Positions 48,201-60,879 are shown, numbered from the stretch's first letter. The stretch: 64,000 nt of DNA from Mesodorylaimus sp. YZB2_4 (GCA_030248295.1 JASANH010000304.1:62001-126000), one strand, 5' to 3'. A program made the numbers and translations. The notes: a model not told the origin generated them from the sequence alone.

Positions 48201-51200
48201 TGTTTCTCTTTCTTAGTGACAGTGCTAAGATGAAGGTGAGGACTTGTTTTAATGTTGGACTTTAAGGGCTCTGAACAAGTGGGTCTTAGGGGTTTGTGAA
48301 GGTGATATACATTTTCAGGGAGCCTTACGAGGGCCTGTCTTGGTGTTCTCTTGAATCAGTAATGTTTCTGCAACAAATCTAACCTCAGTTGAGAAAATAC
48401 TCAGGTCCCTCAGACATCCTAGACTTTGCCTGAAAACACCTGTCCAGAGCCCAGCACAATCTTACCTGAAAAAAGTACACTAATCCTTGATTCACATAGC
48501 CATCCATATTTCCTATCGTTGCAGCATCCGCTAACGAGGGAACCTATCTGAGTGTTCTCTCAAATTTGAGGCTGGATTTAGCGCAGAAACATCTCAAGTT
48601 CAAGACAACTGTCAGATATGTTTCCTCGTTAGTGGATGCTGCATCGATAGGAAATGTGGACGAGTTATGTGAGTTAAGGATTGGTGCACTTTTTTCAGAT
48701 GAGATGGTTCCAGCTAGGCTGTTGGCTGGTGTTTTGCGGGCAGAGATTTGAATGTTCCTGTCAACCACGCTGGCTTGTTCCATCCAGTAATGAAATTGCA
48801 TTTATGTCCATGTCTTACCAAATCACCAAATGTTTTTGTGCCTGCATTGTGGCTTTTTTGAAACCACCTTATCATTTCCGTGATGAAATAATTTTAATAC
48901 TTACATCTTGGCAGTTTGTGTTGGTTGTCAGGTGACGAGTGATTAGTGCACTTGGCGCTCCGACAACACCAAACGAGCCTTCTAACCATTAGCGTGGAGT
49001 AATTCGATACCGTCTTGCACAAATGGACTTGCATTGCTGGCCCACCTACTTGCTCCAGAAGCTGGTGGCTGCGTATGATGATGGGATCGTGACAGTTTTG
49101 AGTGCTCTTTGAGATTTATATCTCCAAACCCCCTGATCTCTTGTCACTTCGCTGATCTTTTGTCACCAAGATGCGATCTGGTCTTATCAGAACTTATACT
49201 CAAGACCATGTCAGTATTCAAGCCGTCAGGTCTGACCTGACCGATCTTCGATAACTCTAATGCGCGGGGTCGAATCCCACTCAGGGCTCTTTCTTTGACT
49301 GCATTTCGTGGTCTTTTGTCACCGAGATCTGATCTTATTAGAGCTGAGTACTCGTATCAAAGGCTCCATATTATACTAGCTCATATCAGTTTTCATGTCT
49401 TCATGTATGAGCGGTTCAACCTAAAGTAAATCTGGATTCGAATCCACTGAAGGCTCTTCTTTTTGTGCATTTTGCCACAAATCTTATCTTCTCTCTCTAT
49501 CGACAACCATGCTTGATCTTATCGCCTGATCACCTGCAGTATCGTGTTTCTGGTCCTTCCTGATCTGGCATCATTGCTAACGATGTAGCATCAGGTCAAA
49601 CAGGGCCATTTTTTAAATTTTTTCACCAAAATACAATATTCTTTAGATTATATCACGGCGTACCAAGGACAGAGACGCATTAACGGCAGTGATCCCCTGC
49701 ACACACATCTTGTCAACAGATTGCAAACACCCACTATAGTCCAGTCCAGTCCTTTTTGGCCTCTGCGAAACAGTCATTTGGCAAATATGTGAAATATGAG
49801 AAAATAGGCCATAAAAGACCATATGACTGCGTTTTATGCGGTCGGTCATAAAAAGAGCAATCTAGATGCTCAAATATTGGCTGCCTGAAAAACAAGTGTT
49901 GGCCTTGTGCGGGTTTCGAGTGATTTCGATTTTATGCAGATGACATTAGTGGTTTTGTAGAATTAGACCAGCTCATTAACAGAGTGTCCTGTTGCAGATC
50001 TATACCGACTGGGCCAACCATTATTTGGAGAAGGGTCAGAAGAAGCGAGTTATTGTAGATTTGCAAAAGGATATGCAAGATTCAGTGTTGCTCATCGACG
50101 TGGTGGAAGCAGTTAGTAAGTGTGGACTTGGGATATTGGGTTGTACCTCCTTCTGGGTGCGATTCACGCTTTGGTAGCTTGTGAGTCTGATAAGCTGAGT
50201 GCAAGTGGTGGCTTACCTGGTCAGAATGATAAGTGATAAAGGTCCCTGTAGCACAAGGTTACTGAATCTGTTGAACTCATACTTGACGGGTTTCAATGAG
50301 GGTGGTCCGAAATAAGCCTTTGAAGCACTGAACCTGAAAGCGTTAGCTGCGCTGCATTGTGCTGGTTTTTGCAAAGGCGATAGTGCGAATGCACGTTCTT
50401 CCAAATGGTGCTCAGTTACTCTGGCACATGCCAAAGGCCATGCTAACCTCTAGAATTTTTTTAAATTTCGATCAAAACACCCTTCTGAATATGATTTCAT
50501 TGCCTGATTATCATTTTCTCTCAAAGTATGTACTCTCAGACGCTCAATGACAGGTTCCGAAACCTAGCCTCTGGCCGAGAGAGGGAGCCACTACACAAAA
50601 GAGCAAGCTTTTTGTGTCTATTGAGTGCTAAGCTTTCTACCTGAATAGGGTTTACACAAGGTCCGAAAAACGATTTTTTTTTTATATGATATTAAAACCT
50701 GCGGTTGCACTGCTTTGTTACTCCCATACTGAAATGTTAGTTTTCACAGCATGCACCTGCAGGGGTCGTGAGAATCTCTAATTGCTCCACACCTGAAAGT
50801 ATGAAATGTCAGTTTCGACTCGGTTACTTTCAGGTGGTCGCTACTAACTCTTTAGTCGAAGTTGTCCCGACAGTGGTATGTTGTGGAGACATTTATGCTC
50901 AAGGAAGTGAGCCAAGCTAAGCCCTGGGAATGTATCTCCAAGTTCATTGTATTTATATTTATGTAATCGTATATACTGTATATGAATGCTATATATATAT
51001 ATAAATAGTATAATACATATATATATAGTATTATATATATATATAAATACAAGAAATAGTTTATATAATTTATGTATTATTGTTTTAATGAGAAACCTAC
51101 TCTTCTTTTGGGCACCAAAAAGATGAACTCCGTGGTGTGTCTGGATAAACTGTCGCCATAAAGCTTTAGCCAGATGTAAACATAATGTAAATTTGAAAAT

Positions 51201-54200
51201 ATTCTCCTTCCTTGTGCATAAGTGTCTCCCGAAAGATCGAGGTGTCTCCACAACACACTGATACCCGCGACACCCCTCCCAGTTCCGGATGCTACTTCAT
51301 GCCTCAATAATCCATTTTACTTGAGACTTTGTAACTATCTATTCACCTTGCCAAAGCCTGCCTATGCTTCGTCATTTCGTCCATTCGCCTGCTACTTGCG
51401 ACCAGCCTGAGTACAGGTAACGACTCATGATCAGATCCGAATTTTCAATAGGTTACAAATAACTCGGATGGCCTGGGTGTCGAACCACGACCTCCTCCGC
51501 TGCTTGTGCGCTACTGGCCGCTTCTGCTGTTGACTGACACTTTCTTTCAATTCCACTTTTTCCACACGCCAATCACTTTGTAGTCATTTTTCTGAAACAA
51601 TTTTGGTTTTTAAGACCCCTGACTTTTCTGCATCATTTTCAATACTTTAACGACCAGCTTTTGAAACCAGTCGTTTGAGTAAGAAATCGAATTTTTTCTT
51701 CAGACAGGATTCTCCTTTCTTGTCAATCGCAGTCATTTGCTTGAGCGAATTCTAAAATCAAGCAGTCAGGCAGAACATTGTGACTTATCTGATTTGATAG
51801 GAGCGACTCGAGGCGAATAGACTTGTCAGTCTCGATTGACAAGTTCAAAGTTTGAGTATTACACTTTTATTCACTCGACTAAGGCCTTATTTCAAAAAAT
51901 GTGAACAATTTCCGTTATGAGCTAGTTGAATAGGGTCGAGTGCGTTGGGGGCGGCTGTGAAATTGAGACTAGTCGGCCCAGTAGAAGGCGAGGGAGTGGT
52001 CGAATAAGAATTGGTGAACCTCTGGAGGCAACAATTTGAGGTTCTAGTTGTCTTACGCCTCATTTGCCTTTGTTCACTTTCCGGACTTGCGTCTTTGCTC
52101 GATTGTTTGTAAGCATTGGAGGCCGAGGCAGGGCCATTCGTTTCCTATCGCCGCCTCCTACTCCACCTTCTTCGTCTTCGTCGTCCGCTCCAGCGCGCGT
52201 CCATTTTTGGCTGAAAGACGTCTTTAAATCGAGTAGAGCAAAGCTAAATTGTCGAATCGATATTGCAGGCCGGACACGTGTGCCAAGGGTGTTTTTGGTG
52301 TAGTTTGGTGCTCGATCGAAATGTCAGAAGGCTGAGCTCAGCTTGGACGAGGCTGGGGGAGGTTATCAAAGACCTGTTCATGAAGCAACTGGTGTCTGCC
52401 ACTTGTCGCCTTGTCACAGCACAGCATTCTTGCGTCAGTCTTTTGAAAGAGTGTCGAAGTGACAATTCAAAACCGATCATCGTTTCGAGTGCATTGTAAC
52501 CTGTTTTTACTCATTCTGTCTTTATGCATCGTCGATTCTCGAGCCAGTGGGGTGGTTTTTTGTTGATTTTTCTTGCATTCTTGAATTTGATGGAATATGA
52601 TTCCATTCGTGATCAGTGTACCGCAATCGGTCCATACTAGACCCAGTTGTAAAGGTGCAGTGTTGCGAGATGGTTGGAATCCGGTAAGGTAGCTGTGGGA
52701 ATGAGGACAAGGTAACCCTGTTTATCATCATCATCCATGTTTTTAGTTTGTTTTGTCAGGACTGAAGCATTACAGTTTGGAGCTCTGTTCCAGTGTACCG
52801 ACCCCTAATGGGGCGGTTGCGTGTTCTGATGCTCATACATTTGTGTGAAAGTCGGCATGTGCAGCAGTGCAGTGCACAGTGGCGATGGAATATCGCTTCG
52901 TTGACCCATGAGGCGTATAATCGAATAACCGTGGTAACTTTGGATAGACTGTCCAGTTTGGATAGACTGTCCAGTTTGGATAGACTGTCCAGTTTGGATA
53001 GACTGTCCAGTTTGGATAGACTGTCCAGTTTGGATAGACTGTCCAGTTTGGATAGACTGTCCAGTTTGGATAGACTGTCCAGTTTGGATAGACTGTCCAG
53101 TTTGGATAGACTGTCCAGTTTGGATAGACTGTCCAGTTTGGATAGACTGTCCAGTTTGGATAGACTGTCCAGTTTGGATAGACTGTCCAGTTTGGATAGA
53201 CTGTCCAGTTTGGATAGACTGTCCAGTTTGGATAGACTGTCCAGTTTGGATAGACTGTCCAGTTTGGATAGACTGTCCAGTTTGGATAGACTGTCCAGTT
53301 TGGATAGACTGTCCAGTTTGGATAGACTGTCCAGTTTGGATAGACTGTCCAGTTTGGATAGACTGTCCAGTTTGGATAGACTGTCCAGTTTGGATAGACT
53401 GTCCAGTTTGGATAGACTGTCCAGTTTGGATAGACTGTCCAGTTTGCCACTTGTTGCCGTGTTACAGCACAACATTCTTGCGCACACCATCCAAACTGGG
53501 GAAAGTGTCCACGCAGTTTGAACAGACTATCAAGCTGTCCAAACTGCGTACTACGCCGAATGGTGCAAATTAGAGCAAACCTTTAGCTAAGCAAGGTCTC
53601 ACTCTTGCAATGGATGTGTGAAATTTTTTTAAAGCCTGATTCACATTCCAGGTCATCTGTGCCGTGCTGGTAATCATAAACGCAGTGGGGCTTATCCAAC
53701 TTTTCAAGCTTTTCTGCCTTGGTGCAACAGGGCGCAGGTCGGTTTCGGACAATCCATCATTTTCTCCGGCTATGTGACATTGCATCGAGTTGAGTCCAGT
53801 CTGCCATCCTCGACGACTTTGTTTTGCATCCTGGAGAACAGGACTGCCACTGGATGACTTCCTGTAGTGGCCAGTGAGAATGACCCACGTCAGCAGGCGT
53901 CATTTTATGAATGAGCTTGAAGGCTATTTGGAAAATGTAAGCACATGTTTGCCAAAATTCTTTTCAAATGGCTGAAACTGGCTTTCGAATTTTCGAAATT
54001 TTAATGTCTCTCGGATGGGTAATAAAAACTGTTTCTTTATCGTCTGCTGGCGCCAGTCTCTACGCGTCAGCTGGTCGCAAATCCGAATGGACAACTGACA
54101 CTGGGGGGACGTATTTCGTGCCTTGAATCGAGTCGACTGCAGAGGAGAGTGTTAGACAATGAATACGCCTTGGCTCGGCTGTCAACAAGCTGGTGGTTTG

Positions 54201-56952
54201 TCTTGAACGACTGACTGACTTGTTTGTTAGATGGAGGCCAGTAAGAGTGATCCAGCTGCCAGGAAGGAACTCTTGCACTGGAATTAGGGGAAGGGTGTAG
54301 CCGCGATTTGAGGATTATGAGATGCTTTTGTACTGAATTTTCCAAGAGACGGTGATTTTTGATATTGCCATAGCCAGCCCTTTTTGGTGTCCTCCTAACA
54401 GGATGGACTCAAAATATGGTTTCCTCCAGGCGTCTAATCCGATGTTCTTAAAGCTACTTCGGAGTGAATCTATATTTAGTTCATTTTTTAAAAAAACGTT
54501 TGGCCTGAGCAGGATTTGTACCAGGGGCCGCGAATTGTGCATTGCGGGAGCATAATTAATTTTTGCCTTGTTATGTTCTCTCCTCTGAATGATAATAAAA
54601 AGTGGCTCAGAACAGTTTTTGCGGCAAGCTCGAGCTGCGGTCTCTCATCACTTCCTATCTAATTTGATCGATTTGAGAGATGTTTACTTGAAACTCTATT
54701 CTACGGACCTAGTGCAGCCATCTTGCGCTTCTGATTTTCTGTTTCTCATTTTGACTGTTGTCCCGCCGTGTGAGCATGGCTGTATCAGATCCACATGCAC
54801 ATCGATTCTAGGAGATTGCTAACATTCCTTGAACGACATGTGTAAAATATAGTTTCAGGTGGAAAATAGGTAAAATCAGGATTTAGTTAGATCGGGTATG
54901 CCATGGGTCCTAAGGAACATCTAGTTTTTTGGTCACTAATCCTGCCGTTCTTTTTTGCAATTTTAGCTGGAGACAAAGTGCCTGATATCAAAAGGAAACC
55001 GAAAAACGCTGCGCAAGTGGTAAGTCAATGTTCAGATGTGATATTTTTGCTGGACGGTATGATGTGTGCCTCTTGGTTTTGTTCACCTTCCGCCCAGACT
55101 TCATCTGTTTCTGACCAGCTCTTATGATTCATGGCCCTAATCCTAAAATTCCACCACGCCAGAACCATTTGCCTGCCTTTAATTTTAAGTCGCTTACGTG
55201 GACATGTAATCCTTGGTCAACTACTAGCCAAAACCCGAACAAACTCCTGCCTAAACTGTTGCTTATTGAACAAGCTAGTTTTGTTTCAGCCAAAGATAAG
55301 CATGGTATTAGCACTTTTAGCTGACTTTAGGCTATGACGTTCTTGACTCAAAAATGTTGCTGGGTGTGTATCTTATCTCGAAAGGAGGGCGTTATCTGTG
55401 CAACTAAGAAGCGTCAGTGTAGTTTTTACTCCTCGCTAACACCCTAGCAGTGCCAGCCGAAGAAAATGTTTTGGTGATTTTATAGTCTCGGTCGCATTCT
55501 TAATCTGTGCCTGTTGGAAAATGGTTTTCTTCTGTTTCAGGTAGAGAATATCGGTTCTTGCCTACAATATTTATCCAATTTGGGTGTAAATGTGGATGGT
55601 TTGACTGCAAAAGGTAAAGTATTGTGAAATCTTGGATAACTTCAAGATTAAAATTTCGCGCCATGCTATGCCTGAGAATCCGCAGTGTTTCGGCGCGAAA
55701 TTCAAACATTAATGAACTTGTCATTAGTTGATTGCGCCACAGTTTTTTTGGTTGGTTTATGGAGAGTATATGATGGTTGAACGTGCGTATCGGCCGTGTT
55801 CAAACATGAGTGAAAGGCTGAGATCGTGAAACTGGTTTAACTTCGTTTTTTCCACTGCAGATATTCGAGAAGGTCAATTAAAATCGATATTGGGATTATT
55901 CTTCAGTTTATCTCGATATAAACAGCAGCAAAAATCTGCAACTCAGCAGCAGCAGCAGGGCGGATCGATCGTTCATAGTAACCAGACTCATCGTCATAAT
56001 TCGCCTCATTCATATCAGAACGGGGGTTCGGGGCTGGTCCAACCGAAGAGTCACAATACAGCGGCAACGGCGGCCTCCAACGATATGCTGAGCAGGTGTG
56101 TGTGCTGAGCAGGGCGTGACTATGATGTGTGTGTTCGGTAGTGGGGTGTAGGTACCATCTGTCTGGTGGCGTCCTGAAAGGAATGCACTGCCAACTGTTT
56201 TTATTCCAACTGACAGTGGGGGCCAGCTGACACAGTGGGCGGCAAGAGAAGAGCTTAGGCACTAAACAGCAGCAAGTTGTGCAAGCAGAGTCGTGCTTTC
56301 ATAGAGCACATGAAACAGAGCAGGAGACTGACAGGCGGACGCCCCAGTGGAAAGCATAGATAATGCGTGCTGCTGCAATGCATTTCTGCATGATGGTTTT
56401 TGACAGCTTCGACACCTGAACCAGAACCTTAAGCCAGGTCGTGGCCTCTCGATATGGCGTCTGCCTGCGGTGTGCATTGACAGGGAAGGGTTTGACTCCA
56501 GCCCCAGTTAAAAATGATTGCCAATTATGTGTGGTCCTTAGCCCTCCACTGCGCTATATGGTTCTTGTCTGTGAACTTGGACATGTAATGGCATTGGAGA
56601 CAAGGCAATGTTTTTTGTACTCTGCGCAGCAAACAAAACGCTAGTTCGCACATTGCACAGAGCAGATGCATGCCATCAGAAACGTACAGCGCTATAATCA
56701 CTGTTCTCTGCAGTGCACCACACACGAGGGCCCACACCAACGCACCCTCGTCCTTGGCACCATATGGCCAGTCCGTGTGCACACCTTGCCATTCATATTC
56801 TAGACTCCCATCGCCATTCAAAAGCGTCAATTTGGCTGCGAGTGGCGGCGCCACCTCGACTGCCTTAAGTGGCATTAGCCACCCACCTTCATCGGGTATT
56901 CCATCACTGTCATCAAATAACGCCAAGTCGCACATGAACACCGACAAGAAAG
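44985..56952 (+). CDS. NAV: Neuron navigator (NAV/sickie-type), 5' exons, incomplete at 3' side
   Basis: Six exons join in consistent phase: 44985-45239, 49998-50115, 54967-55019, 55541-55613, 55861-56095 and 56714-56952 (973 bases, ending in phase 1). The first supplies an 85-residue N-terminus. Exons 2-5 make a single calponin-homology domain recognisable as NAV: IYTDWANHYLEKGQKKRVIV, DLQKDMQDSVLLIDVVEAV, VENIGSCLQYLSNLGVNVDG and the hallmark LKSILGLFFSLSRYKQQQ. Exons 5-6 start the low-complexity Ser/Pro/Gln region. In other animals NAV proteins are large cytoskeleton-linked proteins acting in axon guidance and cell migration, with an AAA+ ATPase domain at the C-terminus. That half is not in view. 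The last donor (GTAAGC at 56953) points to further exons; I found none convincing before 64000. Confidence 0.9.
46404..46529 (+). CDS. Candidate alternative NAV first exon (42 codons)
   Basis: ATG at 46404 opens MGASDACLRIVNNALDTRLG in a GC-rich patch and runs to a donor CAG|GTACAA at 46530 in phase 0, compatible with the exon at 49998. The local GC-rich context suits an internal promoter. There is no independent proof. Confidence 0.35.
46708..46724 (+). repeat. Poly-C run (17 C)
   Basis: Seventeen C in a row, in the intron before the NAV CH-domain exon. Confidence 0.85.
46725..48502 (+). other. NAV intron 1 sequence
   Basis: No coding feature. 47310-47720 is rich in GGTCA/GGTCAT words, echoing 36250-37080. 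Confidence 0.45.
48503..48660. repeat. Inverted repeat with ~49-bp arms
   Basis: The arms 48503-48551 and 48612-48660 share GCAGCATCC(G/A)CTAACGAGG, with near-identical flanks in opposite orientation. It is MITE-like or a hairpin-forming sequence in the NAV intron. Confidence 0.8.
49140..49470 (+). repeat. Two diverged ~170-bp units with tRNA-like 3' parts
   Basis: Both units contain TTTTGTCACC(A/G)AGAT and GATCT(G/T)(G/A)TCTTAT. They end in B-box-like words (GGGGTCGAATCCCAC near 49264; GGATTCGAATCCAC near 49433) followed by GGCTCT. They look like a tandem tRNA-derived SINE relic. Confidence 0.45.
49998..50115 (+). CDS. NAV: NAV exon, start of CH domain
   Basis: Acceptor TTGCAG, donor GTAAGT. 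Encodes IYTDWANHYLEKGQKKRVIV through DVVEAV, phase 0 to 1. Confidence 0.92.
50116..52938 (+). other. NAV intron 2, left part
   Basis: It holds the AT repeat at 50940-51060 and a reverse B-box-like word near 51478. No coding exon is recognised. Confidence 0.5.
50940..51060. repeat. AT microsatellite
   Basis: Imperfect (TA)n and TATATATAAATA tracts over about 120 bp. Confidence 0.85.
52939..53442 (+). repeat. 18-bp satellite, 28 perfect copies
   Basis: The unit TTTGGATAGACTGTCCAG is repeated exactly 28 times (504 bp) with no visible variation. Because 18 is a multiple of 3, several frames on both strands stay open through it; these are not genes. Within the unit TGGA and TCCA form a small dyad. 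Confidence 0.97.
53443..54966 (+). other. NAV intron 2, right part
   Basis: No exon is recognised. 53445-53482 duplicates 52397-52434, on the other side of the 18-bp array. Confidence 0.5.
54967..55019 (+). CDS. NAV: NAV exon, CH domain
   Basis: 53 bp after TTTTAG and before GTAAGT. Completes Thr and encodes GDKVPDIKRKPKNAAQV, phase 1 to 0. Confidence 0.85.
55541..55613 (+). CDS. NAV: NAV exon, CH domain
   Basis: 73 bp after TTTCAG and before GTAAAG. Encodes VENIGSCLQYLSNLGVNVDG and LTAK, phase 0 to 1. Confidence 0.9.
55861..56095 (+). CDS. NAV: NAV exon, end of CH domain and Gln-rich start of linker
   Basis: After CTGCAG and before GTGTGT. Encodes DIREGQLKSILGLFFSLSRY, then Gln/Ser/His/Asn-rich sequence, ending in phase 2. 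If the intron is retained, the protein stops five codons later. Confidence 0.92.
56714..56952 (+). CDS. NAV: NAV exon, Ser/Pro-rich linker
   Basis: After CTGCAG and before GTAAGC, phase 2 to 1. Encodes a Ser/Pro/Thr-rich stretch with SRLPSPFKSVN and SGIPSLSSNN, in keeping with the disordered NAV linker. Weaker conservation makes this less certain than the CH exons. Confidence 0.7.
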
Positions 56953-57965
56953 GTAAGCCCCCTGGGAACTTTTATTCCATTTCTCCTCCGCCGCGGAGCT
57001 GCCTGCAATGTGGACGTGGGCGCACTAAACTGGAAAAAATGAAGTCTTTATCCTTATTCCAGCATTTTAACCAATCAACGCCGAAAAAACCAGTCTACTT
57101 GAACTTTTGATTATCCCCTGCCTTCTATTACAGTTATCGGGAGAGCATTGTATCATCGATCACAATTAGGTTCCTTGGTTTCTCGACAGATGCGCTCGTA
57201 ATTGACGCGTGTACACAGTCGACCGAGGCCAAAAGGACGCGCAATAATCGTATCGTGCTCGCCGGGGCACACGCACTGCGCTCGTTGTCTCATACTCCGT
57301 ATAAGGAGCCATCGTCTTGTCTCCCCAGTCTCGTCCATTTTTGGCGAAAAGAATAAGACGCGTGCCTGGTCTCGTTTCCGGTCTCTACTAATTCAAATTA
57401 ACGGTCAGTTTGGGCCTCGTTTTTGTCCGCCTGGACATTTGCTGCCTTTTGTTCCGGCCTAGGATTTATTATCGACGCGAGGATGGAGGAGAAGAGGCTG
57501 TGCTTTGAGTAGGAGGGGTGGGGTGGACGTGGTTTTGCTATTGTGGCGTCTGAGGTAACGATGGACTGTGGAAAGCTTGAATTTCCCGCCATTCGTAGCT
57601 TTGTTTCAGCTTTACATAGATTTTCAACCTTCCGGTATTGAAGTTTTGAATTCCGCGCTTCTGGTTTTCTTAAATTATAGTTTCCACCTTTGCCTTCTGC
57701 TTGTGCTACATTTGAATTTCCAATCTGTTCTATCCGGGACTTAAATTTCCCGCATCCTTGCGATAAGTAACCTTGGCATTCCCGCTGAGCTTTGAACAAC
57801 TTCCCGCCACTTTTTTATTTGTAGACAGAGAGCAGGACCATCGAGTTCGAAATCTGTAAAAGTATGCAAGCTGACTCCAGTCTGCCCGGACTTCTGAAGC
57901 TACAGTACATGGCACTGACTGGTTGCGCACGCTTGATTCCCCGCTCAAATTTCAAGTTTTCAATG
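56953..57965 (+). other. Downstream NAV intron, no exon recognised
   Basis: 57134 onward has an acceptor-like TTACAG, but the frame soon meets a stop. Minus-strand frames at 57153-57799 have no motif. Confidence 0.45.
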
Positions 57966-58900
57966 TGTTGTGGTGCAATAAGCGCAAAAAACCGCGAAAT
58001 TTAAAATTTGCGTCGCTAAATTGAAAATATTATGGCTCAAGGTATTTGATCTCTCGGCTTCGTGGACTTTAAACTATTTCAATGTATTTTTTTTATTCTT
58101 CTGCTGATTGGGAAAATGGCTATCTAATCTTAAATCCGTAAAAGTATGTGCAAGCTCACTCCATTCTGCCTGCAGTCCTGAGGTTACTTCGCACTGCCTG
58201 TTTGGTTTCCCGCTCAAAATTCAAGTTTTTAGTTTGCTGTGGTGTAAGTAGTCTAAAACGCGCGAAATTCAAAAGTACGTACCCATGATTGTTTCGCACG
58301 GCTAACCTCAAGATCACCGCCGCGGAAGGTATTTGTGGACTTTTGCTTATTGGCGCGGGCAAATATGTGGGATGCAATCGTCTTTTTCCGTCCCATTCGT
58401 CTCCTTCCACTCTTTTAGCAAAGTGACATTGACGTACCGTGTCGACTTGCAACAAACGGTGGTGTAAGCAGCCTAAAACGCGCGAAATTCAAATACATGT
58501 CCGCGAATTTTTTTGCACGGCTAACCTTAAAATTAGTGCAGCACAAGGTTTTTGCGAACTTTAATTTATTGGTGGATGTGATATTCAGGATACAATCGCC
58601 TCGTTCCATCAGCCAGTAACCATCCAACAAACCAACATTGCCTTCGCTAGTCAATTTGTGTGTGTTGTGGCGTAAGCAGCCTAAACGCGCGGAATTCAAA
58701 AGTATGTGCGCAATCTTTTGGACGGCTAACTGGATAATCGTTGTAGCCCAAGGTATTTCATAAGTCCATCTCTCCTTCGTTGACTTCTTATTGGTGTTTG
58801 CACAGTCGCCGCGTTTCGTTTATTTTATCTCCTATCAGTCCTCGAACAAACCAACATTGCCTTAGCAAGTCAATTTGCACGGTTTGGGAAATAAGTTGAG
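57966..58900 (+). repeat. Diverged ~215-bp tandem repeat, about four units
   Basis: The key word GTAAGCAGCCTAAAACGCGC(GAAATTC) or close variants recurs near 57970, 58235, 58464 and 58672. Each is followed by CACGGCTAAC, then AAGGTATTT, then TTATTGG. Units are 208-265 bp apart and clearly diverged. Confidence 0.8.
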
Positions 58901-60879
58901 ATGATGTATGGTTGTTTTCGCGTTGGTCGAACACTTTTCTGCTAACTACCACTTTGCATATCTCGCTAGCACCATCCCTATGCAATCTGTCAAAGTGCGG
59001 GCATGGCGGTCTAAACAAAGGATGAGATGGGCACTACATCATAGACCAGTAGGTAGGGCGGAAAATATAACATTTGTATACACGGTGTAGTCGGTTTCTA
59101 AACATAGCCTGATCGATTATGGACGCTGGGCCAGGGCTCGTTTTCCGTTATGCCGCCCGGCTAATATGTCGAACGGGCTGGCGCCTATCCATTTCAATTC
59201 CTCGCCGCTCGGCCAATGGTGGACAGGGAGACGAGGGCGATCGAACCCAACCTCGCCCTCCTCATATGCTTATGTATATTCGCGTGAAAAAGGGGCGTTG
59301 TGGAACGAGACACAAAAGTGGAACCTTTTTCGTCCCCCCCCTCCAGTGTTAGCTAGCCTGGCTGGTTGGCTAGGATTTTCGCTAGCTGGCGAGACTGGTG
59401 GTCGCCAAGGCTTGAATTTCTAGCCGTCGGATCATTAAGTAGTGAGGCTATGCTCAATGACGGGTGATTCATTCGAGGAGAAAGAGCTAGATGTCGAGAA
59501 TTTTTCATTCCTTTTTTAGAAACCAGAAAAAATTAAGGATTTGGTAGTTATGAATTCGATATTTTCCTCGCATCTGTCCTTTTAGTCATTGACTTTGTGC
59601 CTGTACCTTTGTCCACTATTCAAATTAGCTAATCTCGCATCGGCCTGACAAACACGCATCTGCCTATTTGATTGATTGATACACCTGCCGCTCAGATTTG
59701 ACTCACCCGCCAGTAATACTATTTTTCCACCGACTCCGAGGCCAGTTTTATTTGCCAGTCTGGATTTTTCTCCTTTTTTCGCTCCCATGACTTTTTAGGC
59801 GTAGAAATTTAGTCGACATCGAGCGAGTGGGTGTTTTATTTGAAAATGGGTTATGCATTGCTTTTAGTCATCTCTCCTCTTTTTGACAAGGTTTCAACTT
59901 TTTTTAATGCAATTCAATATTTCCTCTTTCGGGCAATAATGGCGAAATAGAGTAGTTTTTGTTGAGTCTATGGTTCGTGAGGTGATTGACCTTCGCGATG
60001 GTGGCTGCACTGAGTGAGTACATGTGTTCCCTAGTTTTCGGGGAAAACGCATAAATTTCAATCGTTCGACTCGTTTATTATCGACCCATCATCATCCCAC
60101 GACCAGCATCGACTAATGGTGTGCGTGGGGGCGGGTGAGTCGACCTATTCTGGTTGGCAGGACGAGGAGAAAAGTTTTGAATAATTTACTAATTCTAGGA
60201 TTCTTTAAATAGGCCAAGTCGGTTTTTATAATAATTCTTGTCTTTAAAGTTTTCCACATGAAAAAACTTTGACAATTGTACAATGGGTTTGTTCAGTTGG
60301 ATATGGTTGAATAAGTCAATGAAAAACAGAAGTTAGAATTTCCATTTTTGGAAATCTTAATCCCTGGGCAATGGATGGATGATTGTGTGTCGGTTCCTGT
60401 TCCCCACTCCATCCATCATCCTATCCACCTTGAGATTGGACTGTTTTTCGGGGACCTGTTCGGCCGGGTCTGGTGCCCCCAATTTGTCCGACTTGGTTTC
60501 GGTGGTCAATGGTGTGCGGACGGTATTGACTCGGTTTGTTGTGCGTAATCGTCGTTTCGCTCGAACTAGTGAATAACAAGCCCTGTTTTTGTGCTGCCAC
60601 TGGATTTGTCCTTGTGACGGTATGGGCTTTGCGAAAATTTGTGGCCTGCCGAATTCACTTTGATTAGGTGAGAGGGTGGATGTGAAAAACATGAAATTGT
60701 AGGGAGAATGAGGGAGATATTTCAGGATGAGAAATTTTGTGATGTGCAGAGAACTTTCTTTTAATTTAAGGAAAAATTAAAAAATTCAGAGCGGGCATTA
60801 AAAAAAGTCATTTTAATTCAGTAAATTTTTTAGAATTTGATTTTTTTAGAATGATTAAAAACTTTGTAAGCGAAGGTTT
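58901..60879. other. Intron or intergenic, no gene recognised
   Basis: Short frames only; a moderately GC-rich patch at 59110-59420. No exon with a supported motif. Confidence 0.4.

Noticed and set aside
51466..51530. tRNA gene on the minus strand
   Set aside because: Only a B-box-like GGTTCGACACC word is present; no matching acceptor stem or A-box could be placed.
52756..53521. Long repeat-protein frames on both strands (205-244 codons)
   Set aside because: They exist only because an 18-bp perfect satellite lacks stops in several frames; no start context or non-repeat coding sequence supports them.
57130..57200. Possible next NAV exon after TTACAG
   Set aside because: In the required phase it meets a stop after about 23 codons and lacks a good donor before it.
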